From Gonatopus flavifemur (taxonomy: Eukaryota > Arthropoda > Insecta > Hymenoptera > Dryinidae): a DNA stretch of 64,000 nt. Both the position numbers and the translations under genes were made by a program. The notes below the pieces were generated by a model. The model did no database searches, was not told the origin of the DNA, and was given only the letters and a program-made list of their open reading frames with translations. Shown here in pieces: positions 47,669-60,773 of this stretch (position 1 is its first letter; every line of letters begins with the position of its first letter). The stretch spans positions 29,936,001 to 30,000,000 of the forward strand of contig JAFFJZ010000002.1 of assembly GCA_018340375.1 (NCBI GenBank), written 5' to 3'.

Positions 47669-50237
47669 AGAGGCTTATTAATCATAAACAAACCATCTTT
47701 GGGTTAAATAAGGTTGTTTAATAGTTTGTGAATCTTATTCGATTAAAATACATCTGGAATACTAATTTTTCAGTGCGCCAAGTACTCAAACTTTTGATGT
47801 GAATAAATATTACAGTTGATGTATTTCTATTCTGAAATGCAATAACATTTGAGTAGTCACCAAATTCGAGCTGATGAATGAAACTAAATGAACGATCGTT
47901 GTATGATTCCATTTCTGAAACTAAAATCTTCCCTCTTCATAAGAGTGCAATTTTCATGAAATGTTGTTTGCAACTGTGACTCATGGTATTTATTACCAAG
48001 CGGCGAGCGATCAAGTATCGATCTTGTTACATGTCTTGGAACATTCAACTATCACTTGTTTACGAACTGTTTGAACAAACAATTGTACTCGGTAATGCAC
48101 TGTAATCTCAGATTTAGAACTTCGACAATGATACACACAATTGAATTGTACATTAATTCCTATTTCATTTGTATTGTCAGACAACGTGACACTTCAAATA
48201 AACGAACAAATTCATTGACTGATCGAATACTGTATTGGGAATAAACGTATGAGGTTTAATTTTTCACCGAGTCATATATGGAAGTTCGAGGAAAAATGAT
48301 AATCCTTCGTAGGATGACACATGAAAATTTTCAATCTCCTTGTTTTAGTTCCCAATGCGGCTTGCGCTTGGGAAGGAGGAGACATATTCCATTGGAAATA
48401 AGATTTCCCGTTCCACAAGTAGAATGAGGAATGCGAGAAGGAAATATAATGCATACAGTTCTGTGACTTACGTATCCTGATCTAACTTTTTTGTTCATTC
48501 TTCAGTTGCGTTTCATAAGAGAAATGGATCTTATTGTATGGAAATCGGGAATTGAATAAAGGATTACGGCGAGTTTAGACTGTAGAATTACATCATGCAC
48601 GATGAACGAATTTCAAAATGAAAAATGAAATTGATTCCAGGAGGATGTTTTTTTATACCGAAATTAATTCTTCTCCTTCGATCTAGAAATGTAATACATA
48701 TATCGTTAATCGGATTATCATCAGACATGTAAGCGTAAACGTAACAACTCCTCATGTTTCATTGTTGATGAAATTTTTGAATGATACTGCAAAAAATTTG
48801 AGGCGAGTTTAATTCGAATCCACCGTGCCATTTAAGAGAATGTTTTATGATATCAATGAAAATTAATTCTGTTGAAATTGTAATTTAGTCACATTTTGAG
48901 AATCCTCTTTATTCATATTCCTCTGAACTCATCGAATTCTGTTGCTTTTTACACAATCTGTAGGAGCAGTTGGTTATCAGATATTTTTGCACTTGATTAG
49001 TTTGTGAGAAAATTAAAGTTGGCGAGGTTTTGAAGTGAGGAATTTGAATAAGATATTCTGAATTCCTCTGTCCTCTTTTCAACAATATCCCTAAACACAC
49101 ATATCTCGTTCCTTTCTCTCTTATTACCCTAGCGTATCAGAGTATAGGAGAGAGTAATTGAGAGGAAGTCGTGCATTTGGTTCCTTAATTCGATCCACAC
49201 GGTTTGTATTCGCAAAGCTCCACATCTATTCAATTCTGTCTTGTTATTGCAAGGTGAGGAAGTTTGGTGGAATTAAGTAAAACTTGTGAGGATTTGGCCA
49301 CGTATGTATCTTCTCCGTAAGTTTCGTTCAAACCAACGTGAATTTCATATGACAATGCATATGAAATATCTAATGCAATTAAAAAAAAAACATTTGCTTG
49401 TTGAGTTTGGATGTTCACAATCCTGTAAAGAAATTCAATAAATGTGACGGTAACTTTTTACAGTCATTTTTCTTTTAATTCTCAGATGAATTTCATTGCA
49501 GAATTTTAAGAAACTCCTAAAACGGCTGTAGAAAATTACAGTCTCATCTCAATTTTCAGAAGGAGTTTCTCACAGTGAACGCTCTTCTGATGAATCCGTT
49601 GAGGAAAAATTCTTAAAGAAGGGAGAGCGGTCCTATTCAGCCAGCGGTTACATGAATACATGATTGATCAGTGAATTCATATTTGAATAAAATTTCAGGT
49701 AATAGGTGAATAATTCGCTGATTTATTTCAGCTGAAGAACCAAATAATCTGTATGGGGAGTCATGTGTAACTTGAATTGATCTTTCAATTGAATATAATT
49801 TTCATGGGTTTGATGGGGTATAACTTTTTGAAGATAAACTTAGTTATCTATCGGAAATGCATGAAAGTATTGAGCCCCTAAAAGCTACTGTTTAGCATAG
49901 TATGGAAATAACAACCTGAATCATCAATTCAATGCACATGATAAAATTGTTCCGATTCATTGTGGAATAATACGCGAATGCATGATAGTGATAAATAGAA
50001 CATGAACATCAACGTTCTAAATTAAATTCAATGTACTTCCAGGAATAATTAAAATGAATAGAAGTGATCAATAGATTCTATACACTAAATTTTCAATTAC
50101 CACGTGCATGTTGTATTTTGAACGAGCAGACTGTGTCAAATTTCGTGAATACACCATCGATCACTAATGCAAATGAGTGAATACATAGGAATTGTGATAC
50201 ATTGAATGGCATTTGATATAATCTACTTTCGGCTATT

Positions 50238-50480
50238 TTTTGGTTTGGTAAAAATCTGCCACCAAAATTTCACCAAAAACTGTGGTTCGTTTTGGGAACC
50301 TTTTGGGTATTTTTGAGGTGAAAACTCAGAAAATCACCACAATATAACCGAAAAGTCACCAAAGTGAGATTGGTTGAAGTTTTGTTGGAAAAAATGTCCA
50401 AAACGACCAACAAGTTACCAAAACCAAGATTCTTCACCAAAATGTAACCGGAATTTTTGCTTGCTTGTCGGTTCACCCAG
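50238..50480. repeat. ACCAAA/TTTGGT-word repeat
   Basis: TTTGGTTTGGTAAAAATCTG, CACCAAAATTTCACC, GTCACCAAAGTGAG and TTACCAAAACCAAG words in both orientations. It lies about 190 bp downstream of the neuroligin 50666 exon in its direction of transcription. The ends are not clear. Confidence 0.45.
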
Positions 50481-50665
50481 ATCCGTTAGGGACAATCCAA
50501 TTAGATCGGGACAAATGTGATCATATTTAATTAGAGTTTTCTGGATGTGATCTATTGCTTCTCGGTTCTACGAAGGAATTCAATGTGATTCATTCCACAA
50601 ACAGATTTCTCGATATAATTTTCCAAATTTTTGTTCTCGGTCAATATGATGAGAATGTCACTCAC

Positions 50666-50920
50666 CTGAGGATAGTCCCCGTCCTTCATTTGGTAGTCAA
50701 AAACGTAGAAATAAGTTTTTGGCATAGGTTCCTTATCCATTTCTGGTACAGGCCCCATGTGTGGGGTGTTGGGTCTCTTCGTGTGTCTAAGTGTGAAGAG
50801 ATCACCAGTTTGCACCAACGGAGCTATCACTTGAGCGTCACTGAGCGCTTGCACGCATGCTTCTCTGGTATTTATTGGATGTTGAACTGTTTTCTCCCAA
50901 TCCGTATATTCATTAACAAC
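50666..50920 (-). CDS. nlg: Neuroligin, internal exon (VVNEYTDWE to DGDYPQ)
   Basis: Exactly 85 codons, phase 0 at both ends. The translation starts VVNEYTDWEKTVQHPINTRE and continues through VQALSDAQVIAPLVQTGDLF, then ends YFYVFDYQMKDGDYPQ. This is the neuroligin region leading to the triad-histidine exon. The acceptor is TTTTCCAG ending at 50921, and the donor GTGAGT follows 50666. The long open frame on the opposite strand (50555-50983) is the antisense shadow of this exon. The next exon of the same protein lies about 41 kb downstream at 9652. Confidence 0.95.
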
Positions 50921-51965
50921 CTGGAAAAGAATTATGTTCCATTTGATATTTTCATACATCAATTATGCATCATTCACATGTAAATACGAAAGAATGTGGT
51001 AAGTAATATCAATTGAAATTATCAAATCAAGGTTCTTGTGATTCTGTTAATTTTGTTGCTCTCTTCGCGCTGAGCTGACTAGGTTCGAAAAGATCTTTGA
51101 AAGTTCATGGACCTGTAGTGAGGAAAATGGCGGAGACTGAGGTGACGAACTAATAGATATTGATCAATTCCTAATACGGGATTTTCACACAGAATAATAA
51201 TCATCCTGCGCATGGGATAGCAATAAAATCTGGTGAACGAGCAATTTGTGTTTGAATAACGAGGATTCATTGATCTGTGCTGTTTTCAAGAAGATTTTGT
51301 GCCTGATAGAAAGAATATGTGATCATAAATGAGTCAGTTAGAGTTTGACTGGTCAGAAAACAACGAATATGTTGGGATAAGTGGTGGGAGAATTTTTAAA
51401 TGAAAGCCCTTCCATAAATGCTAGGCAGAACCAAACAGAAAATTATTATCAGACTTCGGTCGGTTTCTTTCCTAGAAAATCCAGGCAAAAAATGACAAAT
51501 TTTATACCCAATTTGGTCCGGAATCACTGAGCTGTAACATCCTGTAAAAAACTTGGCGGCAAAATTTTCGTCATTTTTCAACTGAACATCACAGTTTGTG
51601 AATTCCAAACAAAAATGTCCCAAAAAATTGCTCTCAGTTTTTGACAGAATACTCAGGATTAGTAATTCCAGACCAAGTCGGGTTAAAAGTTTGTCAGTTT
51701 TTGCCTGAATTACCTGGAGAAGGAACTGTTTGAAGCCTAACAACAGTTCTCAGTCCGGTTCCACCCGGCATTTTTAACAGAGAGGACTTGAAAATCCTTA
51801 TTTCTCCCAATCTACTACCAAAAATCGTTTCTACACAAGTCATTTAGCAATTTTGTGGAATAGGTTGAGATGTTTAGTAATGTCCGTCCATTGAAATATC
51901 CACTTCGAATGTATTCTAATATATTTCTGAGAAAAAATCCTGAAAAATCCGTTTGTTCTTTTGTA

Positions 51966-52227
51966 CACTGGGAGAAAAAATTTCCGGGAACAATAAAATA
52001 TTTAATTGAATAGTCGCCATAAAATACTCAATTGATTTGAATAAATTTTCATTGACTCGATTGAATATTCATTCAATCAAACAAATATTTAATATGCTAT
52101 GAAATATTTCATCAATGGAACCAGTTATTTGATTGAGTCAATGAAAGTTTATTCAAATCAATTAAGTACTTTATGGCGACTATTCAACTAAATATCTTAT
52201 TGTTCCCGGAAATTTTTTCTCTCAGTG
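51966..52227. mobile_element. Hairpin MITE, CACTGGGAGAAA ends, TA-flanked
   Basis: CACTGGGAGAAAAAATTTCC at the left and GGAAATTTTTTCTCTCAGTG at the right, TA on both sides. The arms (about 110 nt) include GAATAGTCGCCATAAAATAC and its complement. The ends resemble the 9766-10010 element. Confidence 0.85.
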
Positions 52228-52943
52228 TATATTCACCGGAATATATTTGAACGAAGCGCCTTAAGAGGATACAACCCAGTGAACACACGCACGTTTTAAA
52301 GACGTGAAAAACAGTCAATAAACACACGTTGTGAATTGGTAATATTCTTGCGTTGATTCAACGTAAAAATGTCGCGGCAGATCACATGTTTTTCAACCAT
52401 AAAATAACGTCATATCAACGGTTTGAACATCGTTTAAAAAACGTCAAATATTGACGTGTCCTAATGATGGTTCTGAAACGTGAATTGGATCCAACAAATT
52501 ATTTTGAAAATTTTTCATTCAATATTGAGAACAATAGTATTTCTGAGTATGACAAAATTTGGGAAGTATGCCACACTATTTACTATCTTGCTCTCTGTTG
52601 ATATTTTAACCATTGTTCGGTTTCGTTCGACATTTTTAGCAGAATCTCGTCAATTGAAGTTCAAACACAAGGTGTTATGAACACATTTTAAACGCGTGAT
52701 TCAAACACGTTCAAAACACGTTTTTTGAGGACGTCGTTTGATAGTTATCTTGGAATATTAGTTCAAATTATACCTCATCAAAACGTAATTCCTGGTCGTC
52801 TATTTCCCTTTCAAAATTCAACTAGAAATCAACGACTGACGCCCGTTTGACAGTCTAAAGTTCTTTCAACGTTGAAATAACGTTTGTGTGTTTATTTGAA
52901 AGCGATCCCCGCTGATTTAATCCGCCAAACAAAATTACCAACT

Positions 52944-53200
52944 GAGTGAACATTTTCTCGGCAAGAATACTGTGAACTGAATTCATGAAGAAATATGAAA
53001 TTTTCAGGAATCAATTTTCAATCCTCAATCTATTGCTGTACATCGCCCGAATTTTGAATTTAGAAGAGATATTTTCTCCTCAGTCGGTAACACAAACTTT
53101 TTTTTCGAAATTCGGGCGATATACAGTAATAAATGGAGGATTGAAGATTGATTCCTAAAAATTTCATACTTCTTCATGAATTCTGAAAAAATGCTCACTC
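52944..53200. repeat. Inverted repeat with arms of about 95 nt
   Basis: GAGTGAACATTTTCTCGG near the left and GAAAAAATGCTCACTC at the right. The arms share TCATGAAGAAATATGAAATT and the inverted AATTTCATACTTCTTCATGA, and ATCGCCCGAATTTTGAA with TTCGAAATTCGGGCGAT. Probably a decayed MITE. Confidence 0.7.
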
Positions 53201-54261
53201 TGTCGGTCCGCTTGTATGGCGGGTTGCATCAGCAGGGATCGCTGGTATCCCTCTAAGGAACTCCAGGCTTTCTTTGCCTATACTGTATGTAATTATTTTC
53301 AGGGAGCTGAATGCGACTGATTCCCAAACACGAATATCAGAGCAAATTCATTTTGATTTTTTTTCTCAATCAGTTTATGCAAATGCGAATAACGTTGATC
53401 GATAGAAAGCAAAATAGATGTATTATATAATTATACCGCCAATATATTCTCTTCCAATCTAACTTCAGATTATGACGATGATCGTTTGACTATGGAATAT
53501 AACTCAGGTCCAAAATTGTGAAGATTTTCTTGTTCATCGCAATTTGACTCATATTCCAAACATGAAATGCTGCATAGTTCTGACAAATATCAGTACACGG
53601 AAAGGCATGTATTATACATGAATAATATATATCTAGATGTTTCCCTAAAGTCGCTTTCTAAACGAAACCAACAGCCTCTTCACGTGGTGAGTTCATCTAT
53701 ATTATTCCTGTAAATATGTACAGCCTGGTAACTTCGCTCGCTTTTTCGTTTAACTCACATGTGTATATACAGATATGTACATAAACGAACACACGCTATA
53801 TCAGATTTGCTTGCTCTTCCGTCTAGCCAGGGAGTCTCACCCTCTTCCAACTCATATCAATCGACTTCATTTTTCTTAATCATCGTCGTTTTCATTGCTT
53901 CAAATTTTCAACATTTTATATTCAACTTGTATCTTTGAAACCGTCATTTCTTGGTCCTTTTCATGCACGAATCAATGTTTCATGTATCTCAACTTCTCCC
54001 GAGGTAAGTTCTGATCGATAGTGGGTGGTAATCCTTGGGATTAGTATGTGTCCAACAAGAGATGACAAGATAGGCAAATCAATATTTTATACTTCGGTTT
54101 TTCTCTCATAGGAGATAACAGTAACTTTTGATCATCGTATACAGGTATCAACGTACTGAATTCAAAAAAATGTTCCCATATGTGTCTGATTTGTTTAAGA
54201 ATGTGTGAAAAAGGTTCCTGCTTGTATATATAATTTAAGTGGTTGTTTCCAGTTAACTTAC

Positions 54262-54469
54262 CGTATAAAATATTTCCGTTAGATGATACATGTAAGCATT
54301 CCTAACATATGTTCGTATGATTTTATCCCTTCTTTCACCTTCAAAGCCCTCTCGTACATCTCTTTCAGCGAACCTCCATAAAGCCTCACTGGTGGTCACT
54401 CCAAAGAGGAGATCGTACTTATTATTGCTGGTAATTGATGCGCCATGATCCGCTTTCTTTGGCAGTGGC
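54262..54469 (-). CDS. nlg: Neuroligin, internal exon with the FGVTTSEA acid-residue motif
   Basis: This exon has 208 nt: the first base completes the glycine codon left by the previous exon and 69 whole codons follow. The translation runs from PLPKKADHGASI through YDLLFGVTTSEALWRFAERD and ends YMYHLTEIFYT. By alignment to cholinesterases, the E in GVTTSEA sits where the triad glutamate lies (GVNKDEG), so this residue is retained even though the nucleophile is lost. The acceptor is TATCATAG ending at 54470, and the donor GTAAGT follows 54262 in phase 0. The exon has no methionine start, so it is easily missed in a plain ORF scan. Phase continuity with both neighbours makes the call firm. Confidence 0.95.
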
Positions 54470-54933
54470 CTATGATAAACAATAATTATAACTAATTACG
54501 CCTGCATAAATTCGAGTGTATCAAAAAGTGATTACGAAAATTGATGTTGAGGGTATTACAAAAATATCTGGTCAACATGCAACGCAGGTGAAAGTTTGAG
54601 CTTGTCATGAGTCAAAAGCAGTGAGATATCACAATGGCATATCAAGAAACATCATCAAACTTTGAATATGAATTCAGATGTCCTGATGTATCATGAATAT
54701 CAAGACGTGAAAATGTAGTAAATTTTTGGACTTTGAGATACTATCATTGCGAAATCAATGACAATCATCAGGAATTATTGAAAACTACGACGTCACATCC
54801 AAAGTCCATTGCAAGATATGTATCTGATTGTTGTGGTAATAAAGTTCTTAGTTTTTTGAAATGCATCATATGATACTATGCTACTTTGAATAAAACCGAA
54901 TAATTGAATGATCAAGTCGTAAACTCTACTCAC
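54470..54933 (-). other. Neuroligin intron, 464 bp
   Basis: Short intron between the 54934 and 54469 exons, phase 2, with a GTGAGT donor and a TATCATAG acceptor. AT-rich, and no element recognised. Confidence 0.9.
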
Positions 54934-55243
54934 CCAAATCCTTGAAATTCTGGGCCAAGATAAGAGAGCAAATCCTTTTGGAAGTCTGGCATGATGACGA
55001 CACCATCAACGCTCGGACCGAAGGCGCTTAGAAAAGTTGGTGGTTGAATGTCGATCTGCATGAGTTCTTCGAGGCTGCTTTCCCGGAGGCAGTCAACAAT
55101 CTTCTCGTTGTCTTTAAGAAGGTCCTCAGGGATCGTACAATTCAAAGCGTTCGCAAGTTTCAAAGCATAAGTTAGTGGATCCTCCACCACTGCCCACGAT
55201 GAAAGTGCACTGCCCGATAAAAGAATGGCTCTCTTGAAGAGAT
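54934..55243 (-). CDS. nlg: Neuroligin, internal exon after the nucleophile elbow
   Basis: This exon continues the neuroligin ectodomain. Its first two bases join the last G of the 60774 exon to make a GAT codon (D), followed by LFKRAILLSGSALSSWAVVE, a segment highly typical of insect neuroligins. It goes on through ALNCTIPEDLL, DCLRESSLEEL and SVDGVVIMPDF. The two cysteines (ALNC and VDC, 16 residues apart) match the conserved disulfide loop of cholinesterase-fold proteins, and NCT is a possible N-glycosylation site. The acceptor is TTTTCAG ending at 55244. The donor GTGAGT follows 54934 after GF plus two bases of a glycine codon. The frame upstream of 55243 is intronic, so the methionine at 55280 is not used. 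Confidence 0.95.
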
Positions 55244-58200
55244 CTGAAAATAAAATAATAGATATGTTGTGTGTTCTCACATTTTACTGAAAATTACTAT
55301 GACACCTCAACACTTTCATTGAAATATTAAGAAATTCGTTCAATCCATACATGAATTGTACATGAAGAAGGTTGAAATTGATTGATAAATTTGAACCCAT
55401 TGCTTACCAATTTCATGTATTCGTAGGTATAATATACATAAAAGAGGGAAGGATTTCATAATCGATACTGTATCAAATCCACAGTCAATAACGTATTCTT
55501 CCATAATCAACAACATGGATCTCCAAACGGTAATGTAATCGATTATTTTATGAATGAGGGGAATGGTTCGAAGAGAAATACTACACATTTTGATCCTGGC
55601 TAACAGCCATTAGTATAGAATGAGAACATGAGAAAGAGAATCTTCACTTGGACAGGACCGTGAACACGTGTGACTGAACCTACACAAAAGAGCAAAGTAT
55701 TTTTCGATAGTGCAAGAACACAAAAGATAGAGATAGGGTTAGAGTCAGCAGCTGGAAAACACAGGAAGGAGTCAACGATACGAACGGAAAAAAACGATAT
55801 TTCACGCACATAATATCCCAAGAAGAAATGAGCCCACCTCTGTATGTCTTTTGCTTTCTCGAATGTTTTCTTTTTCTACCTCACCTTCTTCGTTCTACGG
55901 TAACTTGATCGCGAGACTCTTAGCGCACACACGATACACAAAAGAATCTCCAGTGAGATTGGATGAGATGAAGATATGAAATACATTCAAGAAGCGAACA
56001 CACACATTTCTCGGCAACTATGTTGTTGAACGAATAGTCATTCGCTCCTTCTCAAAAATTACTAACATACATCATTTTGAATATTTTCCACTTTTCATCC
56101 AAGTTTGTTTTACTGGGGAGAAATTTGCGTGCATGTATCTTCTAGTGGAAAAAGATTGCAAATTGAGAAATAGTGCCAGGAAATTCAGGTCAAAGTACGG
56201 GGACACAATTGGATTTCGAGTCAATATTTTTATTTGATTCCACAGAAGTATTCACGTGATTGAATGACCATTGGACGATACTGTAAACGTACTACTACAG
56301 TATTATATTTCTGAGGGATTTCACCATGTTATCACTCTTGAAGTAGAGTTGAAATGGTTTTCAAACAGAATTTGAATATCAATACACAAATGATCCTCAG
56401 TGGTACCTTGAAAATTTTTGGAAAATGGGTAAACAAACTTCGAAATCAATTCATCAACACTATGATCCTTGGTGAAGAATGTTGCAAGAAGTACACACCA
56501 GTTTTAATTATCAGCCATCATGAATTCAGATGCTAAATGACAAGACGAGCTGATACTTTTTTCCCCACGAGTTGGTTGAGTAGCGTAAGATTCCTCTTAC
56601 AGATAACGTAAAATGAGGTTCAATTTAACGCGTAGTTCCGTGTGAGGTTAGAATTCGATCAGAAGGATAGCGGGGAACTCAACACGACAACTATCCCTCT
56701 TTTCTTTCGATTTGTTTCGGCAGATCCCTTGGGACTAAGAACACAATCAAGAATCCACCAAGACTTCCCGGGACCACACCTGATTCCGACTTGTTGAGGC
56801 AGATTTCGCGACTAACAGCTGAAAAAATCTCCTAGTTACGAAACGCTGACAAAGGGTGAGTTCCTTGACCACCGGCTCATCTTGTACTATTCGTGTTGCT
56901 ACCTGGAGTACTCTAGTACATTCAAGAAGAATCAATTATTCGAACTGGTGAGCTGGAACTGGTTGTAGATATTTTCAATGTTTTTGGACTTGTTAACTCA
57001 TTTCACTCAAGTATGTGAAGAACAATGAATTCTCAGTACCACATAGTATTCCATGAAACAATAATCCAGCAAACTTTATATACAAATGATCTCTAGATCA
57101 GTAGCAAGACAGGGCATTCCACTCGAATCCGAATTTCACCGAAGTTCGACCTAACTATATGTATCACCGTTATTGTTGATTTTGGTTGAACCGACTAAAA
57201 TTTGACCAAAGATCAAATGTAACGGTTGACTTTCGGTTGAATTGGTCGAATTTGCACCAGAAAACTGCTGTGAATTTCAGTTGACTCGACTAATAGCTTG
57301 ACCAAAATGTCTGCTTCCGTTGTATCGACTGAATCTTGATCAAACCTTGCTCCCTGTATCACATCCTTCGTGCAACCCTCGTCACTTCCATTCGATTATT
57401 GTAGAATAAAGCAGAATTTTTATAATAATTATTCAACTGCGAGTTGGAAGACCTTGATTGTTGATGAATGGTTGAAGGCACATGAACAAAATCAGGTTCG
57501 TGAATATTCCATCGAATGCATTATTGTTTGAGATTGATAACTGATAATTCTACTCGGTGAAAATATTCAAGAACAGGAATCCAAAATTCATTTGGAAGGA
57601 TTGGATGAAAATGGGTGATATTTTGATTTTGCATTGTTACATTCATGGTTCGAGAAATGAAAAGCAAATCATGGAATGTGTTGGCATTAAATACGGATCA
57701 GTATTATTTCAACCGAATACCGAAATTCGCTGGAAATGAATAATGTAATCAATTCTTATTGTTCATTCCTGAACAATGATGACAGAACATGTATGGTAGC
57801 GAGGGAAAATACATTACATTTGCGAAGTGTGATTCCATTATGTTATCAATAATTCAGATCATATGGATGACTGAATAGAACAATATTGTGCAATAAGATG
57901 GAAACACAGCAAGATAATTCACTCTTGAATTACTGAATTATTGTTCAAAATGTATTTGTCATACCCAAAGTCGTTGAGAAAAAGGGTCTCGAATTCCCTG
58001 ATCTCGGAGGTATTAAAGAATTCAGACGTATTGAGAGAGGAAAAATCAATAGATTTAGCATTCTCCATGTGACAATCTTTCAAAGATTAATCTACTATAA
58101 TGTTTCCTGGATACATTGATGTAAAGTATTTTTATCTGATTTAGTATTCAATATAAACGTGCTTCGTTTGGAGAGAAAAGGTACCGCAAATACCTATGTT

Positions 58201-58568
58201 TTTACCATACGTATAGAGGAAAGATATGTATGATTCATGTGCTGTTTACCGTGACTTGTTCTCCGTGTAAGGAAGTAATAATAACATGATACACAACTAT
58301 AGCGAACTCCATCGAAACGTATTCCTCGTTCGATGAAATACTGTGTAATTTTTCACTCTTTTATCAACAAAAATATGGGAAGCAGGTACCAAGAATCAAG
58401 ACCTTTTCAGAAATTATATAAAACTTAGATTGTAAATACACTAAATTCATGTTTGAAATCTTTGAATCGAGACTACTTGTGTTTCCATTCTCTTCTCTTC
58501 CCTCGCTAATGCGATTGCAAAGCTCTCGGCATACGGATGTTGGCTATGAATGTCCTTCATGAACGTAT

Positions 58569-58592
58569 TATATATATATATATATATATATA
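58569..58592. repeat. TA dinucleotide microsatellite
   Basis: About twelve uninterrupted TA units followed by TGTGTATACATGTATATG. Confidence 0.95.
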
Positions 58593-59252
58593 TGTGTATA
58601 CATGTATATGTTGGGTGTGGATTATTGGAGATAGAGTTAGCGGAGTTGAAAATATAAAAGGAAGATGGCCAATATCCACGGCAATGTGTTACCCATGAAC
58701 AGCAGCAGCAGTAGTAACAGTAGAACCATAACTGGCCAACGTAGCTGAGAGATGGCACACGTGTTCAATTTTCCGAATACAAAGCGATCCGACGTTCACC
58801 AAGAACGTATGGCCTGTGTTCTCGAATATCGAAAGATGGAATAAAAAATTTCAATTTTATGCCTCCGTAGATAACTCGTTTTGTTTTCACTCTGAAAATG
58901 ATTAACGCAGGGGATATGAAACCTAGGTGTTACAAGGGAATATCGATTTTGCTTTTGATTTTATTATAGAAATCCATATCTATGATTCTATATTTTCTAT
59001 ACTGTTCGCTGGTATTATTGAACTGCATACTCATCAGTTCATGCAATATGTTCGCAAATTATTGCAATTTGAATTTCATAAAAATGAAAATTAATTATAC
59101 TAAAAATCTGTGATTGACTTATAATGAAATACTATGAACCTTTCCTTCCTTGAGTGGAGTTTGGATCTAAACTCAAACTAATGTATGATGTGATTGATTA
59201 CCGTGGTCTAGGTTCACTGCAATTGAATTGGGTGAATGAATGAATTCTCCAA

Positions 59253-59601
59253 CCCAAGTGTGTATCGCCGATATTGACAATGGGCCCAAGCAGGGTCCAT
59301 TTGCTTGAATCCAGTATTGGGAAATGACAATGGGACCCATCTTGGACTAATCTTGGCCCTATTGTTTGTTTCCATACAATTATAGTTCGTAGAAAATGGA
59401 AATATTGAACTTTGGTGCGGGCCCGGCCCTAAGTTGAGCCAAGATCGGCTTAGATCAGGGCCCATTGTATCACCTAGTCCTCGGGCAAAGCAATACAGCC
59501 AGGTTGGAAACGATGTTATCATCCCAGAGTTGGTCCCACGTTAGGTAGCATGGGCACCCACTTTGGGCCCTCATTGGACCCGTAGTAAATACACGCTTGA
59601 G
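59253..59601. mobile_element. GGGCCCAA-word element, second copy
   Basis: CCCAAGTGTGTATCGCCGAT at the left and AATACACGCTTGAG at the right, with GGGCCCA, TTGGGACCC and GGGCAAAGCAATACAGCC phrases shared with 34998-35576 in part in the opposite orientation. It is shorter than the first copy. Confidence 0.7.
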
Positions 59602-60773
59602 AATTACAAACAACATATTTTTGGGAGACAAGCGAGGAGTATTTCAGGAGTATTTCAGTCGATGATTCTGAAATATTTCCATTGCAAAATCATAAAATCT
59701 ACCAGCAGATTCATAATCCTGGTCATTGAGGATCTCTAAATTCCTCTATCGTCTTTCAAAAATATTATTTCTTCAAATATAAGTAGTAAAGTCATAGAAC
59801 ATCCTATGCGAGGAAGAATTGAAAATTCCACACCACTGATACGTATCGACATTCCCATCTATAAATGTTTGAAAATCGAATCAAATTTTCTATGCGATGG
59901 AAAAGGAGAACTTTTCACGTTTAGTACTGAATTCCTCGAACGAAAGAAATCAACCCATCATCAAAGGGATTCGCATAACATCTCTCTCCTAATCTTTATC
60001 CGCATGATAACAGGTATCCAACATGCACTATAAGATCTGAGAATCCAGGACTTTTGCTGAGCACACTCATGAGAATGGATTTAAACTAACTTTCAATACC
60101 TTCATTTTCTCCCGATCATTCTCCTTACCAATGTTGTTGGCAAGGATCTTGTAAGGGAAAAAGTCGTGTACGATCAGTTCGTGTTCCGCGTTTAGAGAAG
60201 GAGAGGTACACGATATACGGACGTGACATATCGAATACCTTCCAGCAAAAATCGATACTTCGAAGAATACTTGTTTCCGCTCTGAAGAAAAGGAAAAAGT
60301 TCATCTCACTTCTGGTGTCTTATACCGTTAAGTTATCCCTTACGATTTTATCTTTTGTGCAAGAAATAGTGTACGAGGAGCATTTGCTTTCAGCCGATAC
60401 CAGGTTCTATTCTGAGCTCAATTCTCCTTAAGGATCTCATTAGTACTTTATTCGTTCTTCTCATATCGATAGGAAGACAAAGAAATTTTTCAATTCATGC
60501 ACATCACAATTCATTCCTCAAAGGACTTCATAAAATCTTACTTTAATGAGGATGCGTATCATCCAAGTTCAATAGCGGCTTCACTTTAGATAAAAGAAAG
60601 CTATGTAAGAGGAGAACGAGGAAAGACAGGGGATGAAATTCATTATCTCGATGAAAGTGTGTTTCGTTTAAATACTCGCAATAATAATTTTATTTAAGAG
60701 ATCGCCGAGACCTTCTTTTTTACCGAGGAAGGAACATGATGAACGACGATAGCGTACAGAGTTTCATACTCAC

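Larger units (their letters stand above)
9653..50665 (-). other. Neuroligin giant intron, about 41 kb
   Basis: The two bounding exons join in phase 0 and give a continuous protein (DGDYPQ then KMGPVHG), matching the contiguous order in neuroligins, so this is a single intron. It is full of inverted-repeat elements, listed separately, and carries candidate nested plus-strand genes at 19.8-23.4 kb and 32.8 kb. Stretches in which I found nothing supportable are roughly 10.3-13.1, 16.4-19.4, 29.3-31.2, 33.1-34.2, 35.7-37.0, 38.5-39.9, 41.1-42.5, 43.0-46.0 and 47.7-50.2 kb. Confidence 0.85.
50921..54261 (-). other. Neuroligin intron, about 3.3 kb
   Basis: Phase-0 intron between the 54262 and 50920 exons. 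It contains hairpin elements at 51966-52227 and 52944-53200, a block of internally repetitive sequence at about 51400-51780, and a region at 52275-52900 rich in ACGTTTT/AAAACGT words that starts CCCAGTGAACAC. The 53200-54261 part shows nothing I can support. Confidence 0.85.
55244..60773 (-). other. Neuroligin intron, about 5.5 kb
   Basis: Intron between the 60774 and 55243 exons, phase 1. It contains the GGGCCCAA-word element at 59253-59601, a TA microsatellite at 58569-58592 and a decayed word repeat at 57120-57340 (GACTAAA and TTGACCAAA motifs in both orientations). No other feature is supported in the remainder. Confidence 0.85.

Noticed and set aside
50555..50983. 142-codon plus-strand open frame, the longest in the window
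   Set aside because: It is antisense to the neuroligin exon 50666-50920, whose minus-strand translation and splice sites are unambiguous.
52275..52900. Full element starting CCCAGTGAACAC with ACGTTTT/AAAACGT words
   Set aside because: No matching inverted right terminus could be found, so it was left as a note in the intron description.
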